Shown here: piece by piece, positions 43,255-52,791 of the stretch
Layout of the letters: each line of letters opens with the position of its first letter
How positions within the stretch are numbered: the stretch's first letter is position 1
From: an uncultured Lachnospiraceae bacterium
GTDB lineage: Bacteria > Bacillota > Clostridia > Lachnospirales > Lachnospiraceae
NCBI GenBank assembly: GCA_902787715.1
Contig: CADAHQ010000003.1
Span: 1-64,000 of the forward strand
Length of the DNA: 64,000 bases
Direction of reading: 5' to 3'
Program-made: the position numbers and the translations under genes
Notes under the pieces: generated by a model
What the model saw: only the letters and a program-made list of their open reading frames with translations
The model's database searches: none
Told to the model about the DNA's origin: nothing

Positions 43255-43695
43255 ATGCCGAACTACTTCAACGGAAAGCAGATTCACAGCATTGATGCCA
43301 AGGGCCGCGTCATTGTTCCCGTGAAGTTTCGTGAGAAACTCGGGGAGCAGTTCATCGTTGCGCTTGGTATTGACCGTTGCCTGAATCTCTATCCGATGGA
43401 CGAATGGCAGAAGTTGTTGGAGAAGTTGGACCAGAACCTTCCGGGAACGGACGAGGGCAGACTTCTTCTCACGTTCCTCTCCGCGAATTCCGAGCCGGTA
43501 GAGATGGACAAGCAGGGCAGAGTGATCCTGCCGCAGGAACTTCGGGACAGCGCAGGCATTACCAAGGATGTGGTTTCCGTCGGCGCCCTGGACAAGATCA
43601 AGGTGTTCCCGAAGGATGTGTGGGACGAGTACAACAAGAGCGTATCGCTCCGGGAGATTGCTTCCACGGCAGCAACCTACGGAATCCGCCTGTAG
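43255..43695 (+). CDS. mraZ: Transcriptional regulator MraZ
   Basis: A 146-residue protein with two SpoVT/AbrB-like halves, each with the conserved D-x-K-GR core: IDAKGRVIVP (about 15-24) and MDKQGRVILP (about 84-93). It forms a DNA-binding ring that regulates its own division/cell-wall operon. ATG 43255 is chosen because GTGGAG precedes it and the protein then starts at the usual place; a longer frame from 43192 would run through the operator repeats. rsmH starts 18 nt after its stop. Confidence 0.96.
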   Translation: MPNYFNGKQIHSIDAKGRVIVPVKFREKLGEQFIVALGIDRCLNLYPMDEWQKLLEKLDQNLPGTDEGRLLLTFLSANSEPVEMDKQGRVILPQELRDSAGITKDVVSVGALDKIKVFPKDVWDEYNKSVSLREIASTAATYGIRL

Positions 43696-43713
43696 CGGTA
43701 ACGGAGGGAAGCC

Positions 43714-44685
43714 ATGGAGGAGTTCAAGCATACATCGGTGCTTTTGGAGGAGACGATCGAGGGGCTTTCCATCCGGCCGGACGGCATCTATGTGGACGGA
43801 ACCCTCGGAGGCGCGGGACATTCGGAACAGATTGTCCGCCGCCTGACAACGGGCCGGCTGATCGGAATCGATCAGGACGGCGATGCGATTGCCGCAGCAA
43901 CCGAGAGACTTCAGCCGTACGGCGAGCGGGTCACGATTGTTCGCAGCAATTACGAGAACTTCGAAATTATTCTAGACAACCTTCAGATCGGGCAGGTGCA
44001 CGGCATTCTGCTTGATCTGGGGGTTTCCTCCTACCAGTTGGATACGGCAGTTAGGGGATTCTCCTATATGGAAGACGCACCCCTTGACATGCGGATGGAC
44101 GATCGCGGGGAGCGAACCGCGGCGGACATCGTCAACGGATACTCCCAGGCCGAGCTGGCCCGGGTGATCCGCGAATACGGAGAGGATTCCTTCGCGAACA
44201 ACATCGCAAAGCACATCGTGAGAGTGCGGGAGGAACATCCGATTCGCACCACGGGCGAACTTGCCGAGATCATCAAGGCGGCCATTCCGGCGAAGGTCAG
44301 AGCCGGAGCGGGACATCCCGCCAAGAAGACGTTTCAGGCGATTCGCATCGAATTAAACCGGGAACTCACGGTTCTCACCGAATCCCTGGACGGGATGATC
44401 CGGAGACTGGCACCCGGCGGAAGAATCTGCGTAATCACTTTCCACTCCCTGGAGGACCGGATCGTGAAGCAGTGCTTCCGAAAGAACGAATCACCGTGCA
44501 TTTGCCCGCCGGGCCTGCCGGTGTGCATGTGTCACCGCAAATCTTTGGGAACGGTGATCACGAAAAAACCGATTCTTCCCTCGGAGGAAGAACAGAGGAG
44601 AAACACGAGATCGCGGAGCGCGAAACTTCGCATCTTCGAGCGCAATGAGGAAAAGGCGGACACGGAGGAGAGGAAACTTCCGTAG
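43714..44685 (+). CDS. rsmH: 16S rRNA m4C1402 methyltransferase RsmH (MraW)
   Basis: A 323-residue SAM methyltransferase. The motif [13 protein letters not shown] (about 27-39) binds SAM. The later [11 protein letters not shown] and [10 protein letters not shown] (about 249-258) blocks are diagnostic of RsmH. It modifies C1402 in the ribosomal P site. GGAGGG precedes ATG 43714. It is the second gene of the mraZ operon, as in most bacteria, with ftsL starting 28 nt downstream. Confidence 0.97.
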   Translation: MEEFKHTSVLLEETIEGLSIRPDGIYVDGTLGGAGHSEQIVRRLTTGRLIGIDQDGDAIAAATERLQPYGERVTIVRSNYENFEIILDNLQIGQVHGILLDLGVSSYQLDTAVRGFSYMEDAPLDMRMDDRGERTAADIVNGYSQAELARVIREYGEDSFANNIAKHIVRVREEHPIRTTGELAEIIKAAIPAKVRAGAGHPAKKTFQAIRIELNRELTVLTESLDGMIRRLAPGGRICVITFHSLEDRIVKQCFRKNESPCICPPGLPVCMCHRKSLGTVITKKPILPSEEEQRRNTRSRSAKLRIFERNEEKADTEERKLP

Positions 44686-44713
44686 GAGATGCCGCCGGAC
44701 GGGGTATTTTACG

Positions 44714-45262
44714 ATGAAGACGACAAGAAACAGCACGGAAGCAAGAGAATTGGCGAGACGCAGCGGGTATATGACTGACAATCTGGCGAGAGCGACGGCA
44801 CAGCCGGCGTACCGTCCGGACCAGCAGACACGCCCGGAGCGCAAGCGCCGCACAGCGACCCAGAGCGCACCGGTGATCGGTATCCGGAAGAGCATGGGCT
44901 TTTTTGCGTGCGCGGTGATGCTTGCAAGTCTGTGCGTTATACTGTATAATGCAGTGTTGTTTGCAAATGTCAGAGCGAAGACCAACGAACTTGACCGGGA
45001 GATTTCAGCCCTTAACAACGAATACGCGAACCTGTACCGCACCAACGATGAAGCTGAGCAGGCAATCGCCTCGAGCGTAGACATCAACCGCGTCTACGAA
45101 GTCGCGGTCGGACAGTACGGAATGGTGTACCCGAAGGACAACGAAATCATCGTCTTCGATTACAAGGGAGAAGGCTACGTCAGACAGTATTCGCCGGTAG
45201 CGGCGGAAGAGAAGCCGGAAGAATCCGTAGTGGAACGGATCCTCGGAAAGATTATGGAATAA
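44714..45262 (+). CDS. ftsL: FtsL-like cell-division protein
   Basis: A 182-residue bitopic membrane protein. Residues 1-58 are basic and cytoplasmic, one transmembrane helix spans about 61-81 (FFACAVMLASLCVILYNAV), and a short coiled-coil (about 85-115, NELDREISALNNEYANL) follows. This is the build of FtsL, which joins DivIB/FtsQ and DivIC to activate FtsW and the division PBP. Sequence identity in this family is low, so the call rests on shape and on position between rsmH and the PBP gene. ATG 44714 has a weak ribosome binding site. The C-terminal region is longer than in most FtsL proteins. Confidence 0.82.
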   Translation: MKTTRNSTEARELARRSGYMTDNLARATAQPAYRPDQQTRPERKRRTATQSAPVIGIRKSMGFFACAVMLASLCVILYNAVLFANVRAKTNELDREISALNNEYANLYRTNDEAEQAIASSVDINRVYEVAVGQYGMVYPKDNEIIVFDYKGEGYVRQYSPVAAEEKPEESVVERILGKIME

Positions 45263-45279
45263 CGAAAAACCGACCCGGT

Positions 45280-45304
45280 AAGGAGCAACAGACGGTTGCT
45301 CCTT
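45280..45304 (+). other. Hairpin between ftsL and the PBP gene
   Basis: A perfect 10-bp stem (45280-45289 with 45295-45304) and 5-nt loop. It is followed by TCCGTG, not a T-run, so full termination is unlikely. It could slow transcription or protect one side of the mRNA. Confidence 0.5.
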
Positions 45305-45339
45305 TCCGTGCGTCTTACTTTCGGTAACGGAGATGTCCC

Positions 45340-47283
45340 ATGAGCAGGAAGCGAGTCAGCATACGTAACATATTTACAACAGCGCGGCATCAATACCGGG
45401 TGCTGCTTGTGATGGGCGTAATGGCTGCATTCCTGCTGTTTTTGATTGGTAAAATCGCATATTGGCAGCGCACCATGGGCAGCAAATACCAGAACGCCAT
45501 TCAGGATCAGGGCTACAACTCCACGGTGGGCGCAACCATCCCGTTCCAGCGCGGCACCATCACGGACCGCAATGGCACGGAGCTTGCGGTGAGCACGAAG
45601 ACTTACAACGTCATCCTGGACCCGAAGGTCATCAAGTCCAGCGAGACCTACATGAAATACACCTTTGCCGCACTGCAGAAGGCCTTCGGCACGACGCAGG
45701 AGGAATTTGACAAGGCGATGGAGCAGAAGAACAGCAACTACTATGTTCTCTATCGCAAACAGCCCTACGACACCATCGCGGAGTTCAAGCGGCTGCAGGT
45801 CAGCACGGAGACCGAGGACCACAAATTCATCAAAGGCGTATGGTTCGAGACGGAGTACGAGAGATCCTATCCCTACAAGAGCCTGGCATCTCATGTCATC
45901 GGCTTCGTGAACGACGGTAACGTCGGAACCTGGGGGATCGAGCAGCAGTACAATTCCTACTTAAACGGAACGGACGGCCGCGTCTCCGGATATTATGATT
46001 CCGAGCTCAACCTTGTCACCAACACCTGGGAGGCAATCCCGGGCAATACCATCGTCTCCACCATCGACGTGTTCGTTCAGCAGAAGGTGGAGAACCGTAT
46101 CGCCGAGCTTTTGGACACCTACTCGGTGAAAAATGTCGGAGTTATCATTATGGACGCGAACAACGGCGAGATTCTTGCCATGGCGTCCAATGCAGGATAT
46201 GATTTGAACAACCCCCGTGAGCTTCCCCCGCTTCTTGACGAGAACAACGAGGAAGTGGAGCGCACGGCGGACGAGAAGCTGGCGGCCCTCAACAAGATGT
46301 GGCGTAACTTCTGCGTCAACGATGCCTACGAGCCGGGTTCCACCTTCAAGTGTCTCACGGTTGCGGCGGGACTCGAGGAGGCGGTAATCACCCAGGACGA
46401 GCAGCTGCACTGCGGCGGCCATGTAAAAATCAGCGGCGCCGACATCCATTGTAACCTCCACAGCGGCCACGGAACCATATCCTTGACCGAGGCGGTTATG
46501 AAGTCCTGTAACATGGCGTTGATCTCCATCGCGGAAAAACTCGGCAAATCCGTCTTCCGCTATTATCAGACCCACTTCGGTCTCGGCAGCAAGACCGGCA
46601 TCGACCTCCCGGGCGAGGCCACCGGCAAGCTCCTCGATGAGACGGCCATCCGTGAGGTGGAGCTGGCAACCGAGAGTTTCGGACAGGGATTTACCGTGAC
46701 GATGCCCCAGATGGTGGCAGCGTACGCGTCCATCGTAAACGGCGGCTTTTACTATCAGCCCCACGTGGTGAAGCAGATTCTCAACGAGGAAGGCGCCACC
46801 GTGTACGATGCGTCGAACCTTCTGGTGCGCAAGACCGTGAGCGCGGAGACCTGCGAGTTCATGCGAAACGCCACCTATATGACCGTCAAGTCCGGAACCG
46901 CGAAGCCCGCGCAGGTGGCAGGATATCTGGTGGGCGGAAAGACCGGTACCGCACAGAAGCTTCCCAGAAAAGACAAGAAATACGTGGTTTCCTTCATCGG
47001 CAGCGTGCCGGCGAACAACCCGCAATATATCATTTACGTAGTCATCGACGAGATCGACGATCCGAAGATGTACAACTCAAGCCGCCCTGCAACCGAGCTC
47101 ACCAGCAAGATCTTGGGCGACATCCTTGCATACCTTCGCGTGTACCCGGCCGGCGACATCAAGTACGGCGTGGAGTACACCGGAATCATCGAGGATGACG
47201 AGGTGAACGAGGGAGCCCTGACCGACGACGAGGGCACTACCGAAAACGGTGGAAACGGCGGAGCCGGCGGCGGAAGCGGCTGA
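45340..47283 (+). CDS. ftsI: Division-specific class B penicillin-binding protein (FtsI/PBP2b type)
   Basis: A 647-residue peptidoglycan transpeptidase. One N-terminal transmembrane helix (about 20-40) precedes the dimerisation domain, which starts with RGTITDRNG (71-79). The catalytic motifs are STFK (Ser334 active site, Lys337), SCN (389-391) and KTGTA (534-538). The C-terminus is a Gly/Asn/Glu-rich tail with no PASTA domain, unlike SpoVD and some division PBPs. It crosslinks septal wall with FtsW and sits in its usual place after ftsL. AACGGAG lies before ATG 45340. Confidence 0.95.
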   Translation: MSRKRVSIRNIFTTARHQYRVLLVMGVMAAFLLFLIGKIAYWQRTMGSKYQNAIQDQGYNSTVGATIPFQRGTITDRNGTELAVSTKTYNVILDPKVIKSSETYMKYTFAALQKAFGTTQEEFDKAMEQKNSNYYVLYRKQPYDTIAEFKRLQVSTETEDHKFIKGVWFETEYERSYPYKSLASHVIGFVNDGNVGTWGIEQQYNSYLNGTDGRVSGYYDSELNLVTNTWEAIPGNTIVSTIDVFVQQKVENRIAELLDTYSVKNVGVIIMDANNGEILAMASNAGYDLNNPRELPPLLDENNEEVERTADEKLAALNKMWRNFCVNDAYEPGSTFKCLTVAAGLEEAVITQDEQLHCGGHVKISGADIHCNLHSGHGTISLTEAVMKSCNMALISIAEKLGKSVFRYYQTHFGLGSKTGIDLPGEATGKLLDETAIREVELATESFGQGFTVTMPQMVAAYASIVNGGFYYQPHVVKQILNEEGATVYDASNLLVRKTVSAETCEFMRNATYMTVKSGTAKPAQVAGYLVGGKTGTAQKLPRKDKKYVVSFIGSVPANNPQYIIYVVIDEIDDPKMYNSSRPATELTSKILGDILAYLRVYPAGDIKYGVEYTGIIEDDEVNEGALTDDEGTTENGGNGGAGGGSG

Positions 47284-47379
47284 TCCGAAACGCGGTGGCG
47301 GAAACCGCAGAAGAGGCCCGTCGGCAAATGCATCCGGGCCGAAAGAAAACGACAGTAAGCGCGAAAGCGAGGATTTACG

Positions 47380-48744
47380 ATGGAAATCGGAAGAAACATT
47401 CTGATTATCGGAGCAGGCAAGAGCGGCATCGCTGCCTGTAATCTCTTAGCGGAGGAGGAGAAGGACGCGAAGCTCTGGCTCTTTGACTCCGACGCCTCCA
47501 AGTCGAAGGAGGAAGTGAGAGAGAAGCTTTGCGAAGCATTTGCCGGAGAGATTGTTCTCGGAGAATTGCCGGAAGCGTTGTATGAGAGCACGGATCTCGT
47601 GGTCATAAGCCCCGGTGTGCCGACGGACCTTCCGATGGTGGAGAGACTCCGCAAAAACGGCATCCCGATCTGGGGCGAGGTGGAGCTTGCATACCGCTAC
47701 AGCCACGGCAAGCTGGTTGCCGTGACCGGAACCAACGGCAAGACCACGACCACCGCACTCATCGGCGAGATTATGCGCCAGGCGTACACCAACGTGGAAG
47801 TTGTCGGAAACATCGGCATCCCGTATACCGAGATGGCCAGACAGACCACCGAGGACGGCGTGACCGTGGCGGAGATGAGCAGCTTCCAGCTGGAGTCCAT
47901 CGAAGCGTTCCATCCGAATGTTTCCGTGATTCTGAATATTACGCCGGACCACCTGAACCGGCATCACACCATGGAGGCCTATGCGGAGGCGAAGTTCAAT
48001 ATCGCCCGCAACCAGACTCCGGGAGAAGTTTGCATCTTAAACTACGAAGATGAGCGCCTTCGCGAGATGAGCGCATCCTTAAAGACGAAGATTTTCTGGT
48101 TCTCCTCGGGACGCGTTTTAAAGCGCGGTTTGTACCTGCGGGGTGACAAGATTTGTATGAACGACGGCGTGGCCGAGACCGAGGTCATCGATGTGCATGA
48201 GATGAACATCATCGGCCGTCACAACTACGAAAATGCCATGGCTGCCATCGCGGCGGGCGTCGCTTTATCGGTGCCGATGGACCGCATCCGCGAGGCGCTT
48301 CGCACCTTCGTTGCAGTGGCACACCGGATTGAGTATACCGCCACCAAAAACGGCGTTTTGTACTATAACGACTCCAAGGGAACCAACCCCGACGCCTCCA
48401 TCCAGGCGGTTCGGGCCATGGACCGGCCGACGATTCTCATCGGCGGCGGATACGACAAGGGCTCGGAGTACGACACCTGGATTCAGGAGTTCCCGGGCAA
48501 GGTGAAGACGCTCCTTCTGATGGGCCAGACGGCCGACAAGATCGAAGCGACGGCGAGGAGCATGGGATTTACCGCGATTGAGCGCGTGAACTCGATGCAG
48601 GAAGCCGTGGAGCGTGCACACGCCCTCGCACAACCCGGCGAGGCGGTGCTTCTGTCCCCCTGCTGCGCGAGCTGGGGAATGTTCAAGAATTATGAGGAGC
48701 GCGGAGACCTGTTCAAGGCGCTCGTTCGGGCACTTCCGGACTGA
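47380..48744 (+). CDS. murD: UDP-MurNAc-L-Ala:D-Glu ligase MurD
   Basis: A 454-residue Mur ligase that adds D-glutamate to UDP-MurNAc-L-Ala. The N-terminal Rossmann part has IIGAGKSG; the ATP site is VTGTNGKTTT near 114-123; then EMSSFQLE near 166-173, NITPDHLNRH, and the C-terminal NDSKGTNPDA and LLSPCCASWGMF blocks that single out MurD. GCGAGGAT precedes ATG 47380. mraY, which normally lies just upstream of murD, is absent from this position. Confidence 0.96.
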   Translation: MEIGRNILIIGAGKSGIAACNLLAEEEKDAKLWLFDSDASKSKEEVREKLCEAFAGEIVLGELPEALYESTDLVVISPGVPTDLPMVERLRKNGIPIWGEVELAYRYSHGKLVAVTGTNGKTTTTALIGEIMRQAYTNVEVVGNIGIPYTEMARQTTEDGVTVAEMSSFQLESIEAFHPNVSVILNITPDHLNRHHTMEAYAEAKFNIARNQTPGEVCILNYEDERLREMSASLKTKIFWFSSGRVLKRGLYLRGDKICMNDGVAETEVIDVHEMNIIGRHNYENAMAAIAAGVALSVPMDRIREALRTFVAVAHRIEYTATKNGVLYYNDSKGTNPDASIQAVRAMDRPTILIGGGYDKGSEYDTWIQEFPGKVKTLLLMGQTADKIEATARSMGFTAIERVNSMQEAVERAHALAQPGEAVLLSPCCASWGMFKNYEERGDLFKALVRALPD

Positions 48745-48814
48745 CGGACAAATCCCCGGTCCCGCCCGTGATTTGAGGACCTGACGGAATACGGAAGAGA
48801 GGAGGAGACCCGGG

Positions 48815-50332
48815 ATGGAATCAGGCGGTAACGGATACCTGTTTTCAGGCGACAAGAAAAAGCGGTACTATGACTTTACCCTGTTGTTCATGGTCATCGC
48901 CCTGATGCTCGTCGGCATTCTGATGATTGCCAGCATCAGCCCCTACAACGCCGCCAAATACCTCGGCAACTCCACCTTTTACACCTCCCGCCAGATTCGC
49001 TACGTCATCATCGGCGTCGCAGGTATGATCGGTATCTCCCTCGTGGACTACCGGCTTTACGCCATGGAGACCCCGCGCCGCAAATGGCCGATTCTCCTCC
49101 TGCTTGCCTACGTTGTCATCGTGGCATTGGAAGTCGCGGTTATCGCCGTGGGACGAACCGACTCGGAATTGAGCGGCGCTACCAACGGTGCCGCCCGCTG
49201 GCTGGCCATCGGACCTCTCAAGCTGCAGCCGGGTGAATTTGCCAAGCTGTTTATGATTGTGATTGCGGCCTACGCCATGTGCCGCGTGAATACGAAAACC
49301 AACCGGATTCAGGCCCTTGCGGTGGCGTTGGTTCTGCTGGGCGTCATCGGCGCCCTGGCGGCGAAGGAGAGTATGACCACCGGTATCATTCTCTTTGCGA
49401 TTCTCGGCGGCCTCATCTTTGTCTGCTCGAAGAAGAAGCTGTTGTTTGTGATACTGGCCGTTGTGGGCGTATTTGCCGTGATTTTGCTGATTCGCTACGT
49501 GGACAACGCAGGCGCAACGGGCGGTTTCCGTTTCCGCCGTATCTACGAGTGGCGGCATCTTAAGGACGAAACCAATGTGGGCCAGGTGAAACAGGGCCTG
49601 TATGCGCTGTCCTCGGGCGGCCTCTTCGGAAAGGGCCTCGGAAACAGCGTTCAGAAGCTCGGGCATATCCCCGAGGTCCACACGGATATGATTTTCGCCT
49701 GCATCGTCGAGGAACTCGGACTCGTGGGCGGCGCGGCACTGATTATTCTGTTTTTGCTTTTGCTGTGGCGTATCGCCATTGTGGCAATCAACGCGCCTGA
49801 CTTGTACGGAACCCTGCTTTGCTACGGTGTTATGATTCACATCGGGCTGCAGGTTTGCATCAATATCGCCGTTGTGACCGGCACGTTCCCCTCCACGGGT
49901 GTTACGCTTCCGTTCATCAGTTACGGCGGATCCTCCCTTTTGGTGCTGTGCGCCGAATGCGGAGTGGTTTTGAACATCTCCCGAAACATCGGCTACCGGA
50001 AGCGCATCGCCATCGCGGAGCCGGAGGACGGAGAGGGAGAGCGGGAGCCTAAAACCACGCGGCCGAAGGCGGCAAATGCCACCCGCAAGCCCTTCGGCGG
50101 CCTTCGCAAGGTCAAGGACGACCACAAGAGAAAGCGCCCCACCGAGAGAGGCTCGGAGCGGTCCAAAAAGCGCCGCGCCGAAGAGGAACGAATGCGCAAA
50201 AAGAGTGCGGAGCGGAGAGAAGAGCCGGAGAGCACAACCCGAGACGAGACACCGGCGTCCGGCGGCTACCGCATGGATGTCGTCCTCGGACAACCCTCGC
50301 GGAAAGACCGCGACGGGGAAGATGACAGGTAG
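48815..50332 (+). CDS. ftsW: Septal peptidoglycan polymerase FtsW (SEDS family) with long basic tail
   Basis: A 505-residue SEDS glycosyltransferase with about ten transmembrane helices in residues 20 to 395. Family blocks include PLKLQPGEFAK near 131-141, the RIYEW..HLKDE loop, GGLFGKGLGNSVQKLGHIPE near 268-287 and GVTLPFISYGGSS near 364-376. It polymerises lipid II at the septum with the upstream PBP. After the last helix comes a hydrophilic tail of about 110 residues, full of Lys, Arg and Glu, much longer than in typical FtsW. GAGGAGG precedes ATG 48815. murG, often adjacent, is absent. Confidence 0.94.
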   Translation: MESGGNGYLFSGDKKKRYYDFTLLFMVIALMLVGILMIASISPYNAAKYLGNSTFYTSRQIRYVIIGVAGMIGISLVDYRLYAMETPRRKWPILLLLAYVVIVALEVAVIAVGRTDSELSGATNGAARWLAIGPLKLQPGEFAKLFMIVIAAYAMCRVNTKTNRIQALAVALVLLGVIGALAAKESMTTGIILFAILGGLIFVCSKKKLLFVILAVVGVFAVILLIRYVDNAGATGGFRFRRIYEWRHLKDETNVGQVKQGLYALSSGGLFGKGLGNSVQKLGHIPEVHTDMIFACIVEELGLVGGAALIILFLLLLWRIAIVAINAPDLYGTLLCYGVMIHIGLQVCINIAVVTGTFPSTGVTLPFISYGGSSLLVLCAECGVVLNISRNIGYRKRIAIAEPEDGEGEREPKTTRPKAANATRKPFGGLRKVKDDHKRKRPTERGSERSKKRRAEEERMRKKSAERREEPESTTRDETPASGGYRMDVVLGQPSRKDRDGEDDR

Positions 50333-50345
50333 GAGATAGTCGGAG

Positions 50346-51179
50346 ATGGCAGTCATTCAAACAGAAAAACGAAGCACCCGGATCATCCGGAGAGTCACGA
50401 TTCTGGTGATTTTGGCTGTCCTTGCGGCACTGGCCTGGAGATGGTTCCGAAACACTTACAAGATCAACCGGGAGACCGACGTCCGGGTGACGATTTTGGG
50501 ATTTTCCGAGCGGTACACCGAGGAGGAGATCCGCGACCACGTGCTTTCGCACTGGTACGACGACTACTCGATCCTCGTCAAATTCATCTACCGCTACCGG
50601 AAAGTGGAGACCATGCCGTTCCTCGAAAAGATTACCATCGAGGTCGGGGAGGGCAACCAGATTCTGATTAAAGCGTACGAGAAGCCGCCCATCGGCTGCC
50701 TGTACGATATGGGATACTATTTGTATTTCAACCGCGACGGCGAGATTGTCTCGTCGCGGAAGACCAATGTGGAGGAACTTCCGGTGGTCACGGGGCTTGT
50801 GTATACGAACCTCACGATGTACCAGAAGTTCGAGACCCAGGACGACAAGCTGTTCGATGTGATTCTGAACATCGTGTTCCAGCTGCAGAAGAACGAGGTC
50901 ACCATCGACGAGATCCGGTTCGGCAAGGACAAGGCCGTCACGCTGATCATGCAGGGGAACGAATACCGGCTCGGCGTCCGGGAGATGTACGACGTGCAAA
51001 TCTCCATGATTCCGGACGTTGCAAGGGAGCTTGCAGCGCGGAACCAAAACCTCGGAAAACAGTGCACCTACGACATCAACATGGAGGGCGTATTCACGAG
51101 TTCGGACGAGTTTTACGCCAAGGTTCTTTCCGAGGAACCGACCCTTACGCCGGAACCGGACGACGAGGGAACAAAATGA
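50346..51179 (+). CDS. ftsQ: Cell-division protein FtsQ/DivIB
   Basis: A 277-residue bitopic membrane protein: a short basic cytoplasmic end, one helix (about 16-34), then a POTRA-like domain (about 45-115; VTILGFSERYTEEEIRDHV) and a beta domain to about 235, with a Glu/Pro-rich end. FtsQ/DivIB bridges FtsL-DivIC to the septal synthases. It follows ftsW by 13 nt and precedes ftsZ, the usual place. Sequence identity in the family is low, so the evidence is topology plus position. The ribosome binding site is weak (GGAGAT). Confidence 0.88.
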   Translation: MAVIQTEKRSTRIIRRVTILVILAVLAALAWRWFRNTYKINRETDVRVTILGFSERYTEEEIRDHVLSHWYDDYSILVKFIYRYRKVETMPFLEKITIEVGEGNQILIKAYEKPPIGCLYDMGYYLYFNRDGEIVSSRKTNVEELPVVTGLVYTNLTMYQKFETQDDKLFDVILNIVFQLQKNEVTIDEIRFGKDKAVTLIMQGNEYRLGVREMYDVQISMIPDVARELAARNQNLGKQCTYDINMEGVFTSSDEFYAKVLSEEPTLTPEPDDEGTK

Positions 51180-51242
51180 ACCCGGAATGCTGAAAAAAAC
51201 GCATTTTTCGACGGTTTTTTGCCGTAATCCACGAAAAAATGC

Positions 51243-51271
51243 TTGCCTTTTTCGGCATTTGAATATATCAT
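51243..51271 (+). promoter_or_regulatory. Candidate promoter of ftsZ
   Basis: TTGCCT (51243-51248), a 17-nt spacer and TATCAT (51266-51271), 45 bases before the TTG start of ftsZ. The 51180-51250 stretch just upstream is rich in A and T runs and short inverted repeats and may also end the upstream operon. Confidence 0.6.
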
Positions 51272-51316
51272 AGACGGTGGGTAATAGGAATATTATGCAA
51301 AAAGGAGGATACAACG

Positions 51317-52618
51317 TTGGTTGAAATCAAAGGAGAAGAGAACGAAGCTGCTGCTAAGATATTGGTAATCGGTGTCGGCGGCGCGGGCAACAACGCGGTG
51401 AACCGTATGATCGAAGAGGGGATCGTGGGCGTTGAATTCGTTTGCGTCAACACGGACAAGCAGCATCTGAAGAACTGCAGAGCTCCTCAATGCATTCAGA
51501 TAGGTGAGAAATTGACGAAAGGTCTCGGCGCAGGTTCCCAGCCCGACGTTGGAGAGAAGGCTGCCGAGGAGAGCAAGGAAGAACTGACCCAGATTATTAA
51601 GGGTGCTGATATGGTCTTCGTCACCTGCGGTATGGGCGGCGGTACCGGTACCGGTGCGGCTCCTGTTGTTGCGCAGATTGCGAAGGAAATGGGCGTATTG
51701 ACGGTCGGTATCGTTACGAAGCCGTTCCGTTTTGAGGCAAAGCAGCGTATGGCGAATGCCCTCTCGGGTATTGAGCGTCTGCGCCAGGCTGTGGATACCC
51801 TGATTGTTATTCCGAATGACCGTCTCCTGGAGATTGTCGATCGTCGCACGACGATGCCGGAAGCTCTCCGCAAGGCGGATGAGGTTTTGCAGCAGGGTGT
51901 TCAGGGTATTACCGACCTCATCAATGCTCCGGCACTCATCAACCTCGACTTTGCCGATGTTGAGACGGTTATGAAGGACAAGGGCGTTGCCCATATCGGT
52001 ATCGGTTACGGTTCCGGTGATGACAAGTGCATGGAGGCCGTAAAGCAGGCCACCACATCACCGCTTCTCGAGACCAACATCGAGGGCGCAAGCCACGTCA
52101 TCCTTCATATCGCAGGCGCGGTAAGCCTTATCGAGGTTAACGAGGCAGCTACCTACGTACAGGAGCTTGCCGGCGACGAGGCGAACATCATCTTCGGTGC
52201 CATCTACGATGAGACGGCTCCCGATCAGTGCCGCATCACGGTTATCGCAACGGGCCTTGAGGAGCATCCGAACACGAATGCTTCCGGCGCTGCAAACCGT
52301 CAGGGATACACGCAGAAGAAACAGGCGCAGCAGGGCGCTTACACCGGCCTCGGCTTTGTGAATCGTCCGAACGCAGGCGGCCCCGCAGCAGGCGCTACCG
52401 CAACCCAGACGAGACCGAGCTACGCAGCTCCGTCCCAGCCTTCGTATGCAGCACCTTCGCAGCCCGCTTACACGGCACCCGCACAGCCTGCTTACACCGC
52501 ACCGGTGCAGCCGGAGCCTCAGGCATACGCCGCTCCGACGTACCAGAAGCCGTCGAACTCCGACAGTACGACCGGCGGTATCAAGATTCCGGATTTCCTG
52601 CAGAAGAACAGAAAATAA
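51317..52618 (+). CDS. ftsZ: Cell-division GTPase FtsZ
   Basis: A 433-residue tubulin homologue. The GTP signature [10 protein letters not shown] lies near 107-116 and the synergy-loop region near 203-215. Residues about 335-415 form the flexible linker, with four 8-residue units of the type SYAAPSQP. The conserved C-terminal peptide is [12 protein letters not shown]. It forms the Z-ring. The start is a TTG codon at 51317, fixed by the perfect AAAGGAGGAT 7 nt upstream and by the normal N-terminus. It has its own promoter candidate at 51243-51271. ftsA is not adjacent, so the membrane tether must be SepF or an FtsA elsewhere. Confidence 0.97.
   Translation: MVEIKGEENEAAAKILVIGVGGAGNNAVNRMIEEGIVGVEFVCVNTDKQHLKNCRAPQCIQIGEKLTKGLGAGSQPDVGEKAAEESKEELTQIIKGADMVFVTCGMGGGTGTGAAPVVAQIAKEMGVLTVGIVTKPFRFEAKQRMANALSGIERLRQAVDTLIVIPNDRLLEIVDRRTTMPEALRKADEVLQQGVQGITDLINAPALINLDFADVETVMKDKGVAHIGIGYGSGDDKCMEAVKQATTSPLLETNIEGASHVILHIAGAVSLIEVNEAATYVQELAGDEANIIFGAIYDETAPDQCRITVIATGLEEHPNTNASGAANRQGYTQKKQAQQGAYTGLGFVNRPNAGGPAAGATATQTRPSYAAPSQPSYAAPSQPAYTAPAQPAYTAPVQPEPQAYAAPTYQKPSNSDSTTGGIKIPDFLQKNRK
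52418..52513 (+). repeat. Four tandem 24-bp repeats in the FtsZ linker
   Basis: Units begin at 52418, 52442, 52466 and 52490 and encode [24 protein letters not shown] and AYTAPVQP. They lie in the disordered linker, which tolerates length change. Confidence 0.85.
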
Positions 52619-52652
52619 TTCCGGAGAGACGTAGGAACAGTGCGAAACGGTT

Positions 52653-52711
52653 CGATACGGTATCGCTTTTGTCAAAATTGCACAAATTCAGTGCGATTTC
52701 TTGTGCATTTT
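52653..52711 (+). terminator. Candidate termination region after ftsZ
   Basis: A small hairpin CGATA/TATCG (52653-52665) is followed by CTTTTG. A second, TGCACAA/TTGTGCA (52679-52685 with 52701-52707), is followed by TTTT. Neither is strong alone. Confidence 0.45.
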
Positions 52712-52791
52712 GAAGATAGTGTTTCATTTGGGCTTTTGCTAAAATGAACGTAAGTGAATTCACAACTTTATCCTTAAGGAGGTAACTTTTT

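Noticed and set aside
45340-47283. Calling the PBP SpoVD, the sporulation paralogue
   Set aside because: There is no C-terminal PASTA domain, and the position in the mraZ operon fits the vegetative division PBP.
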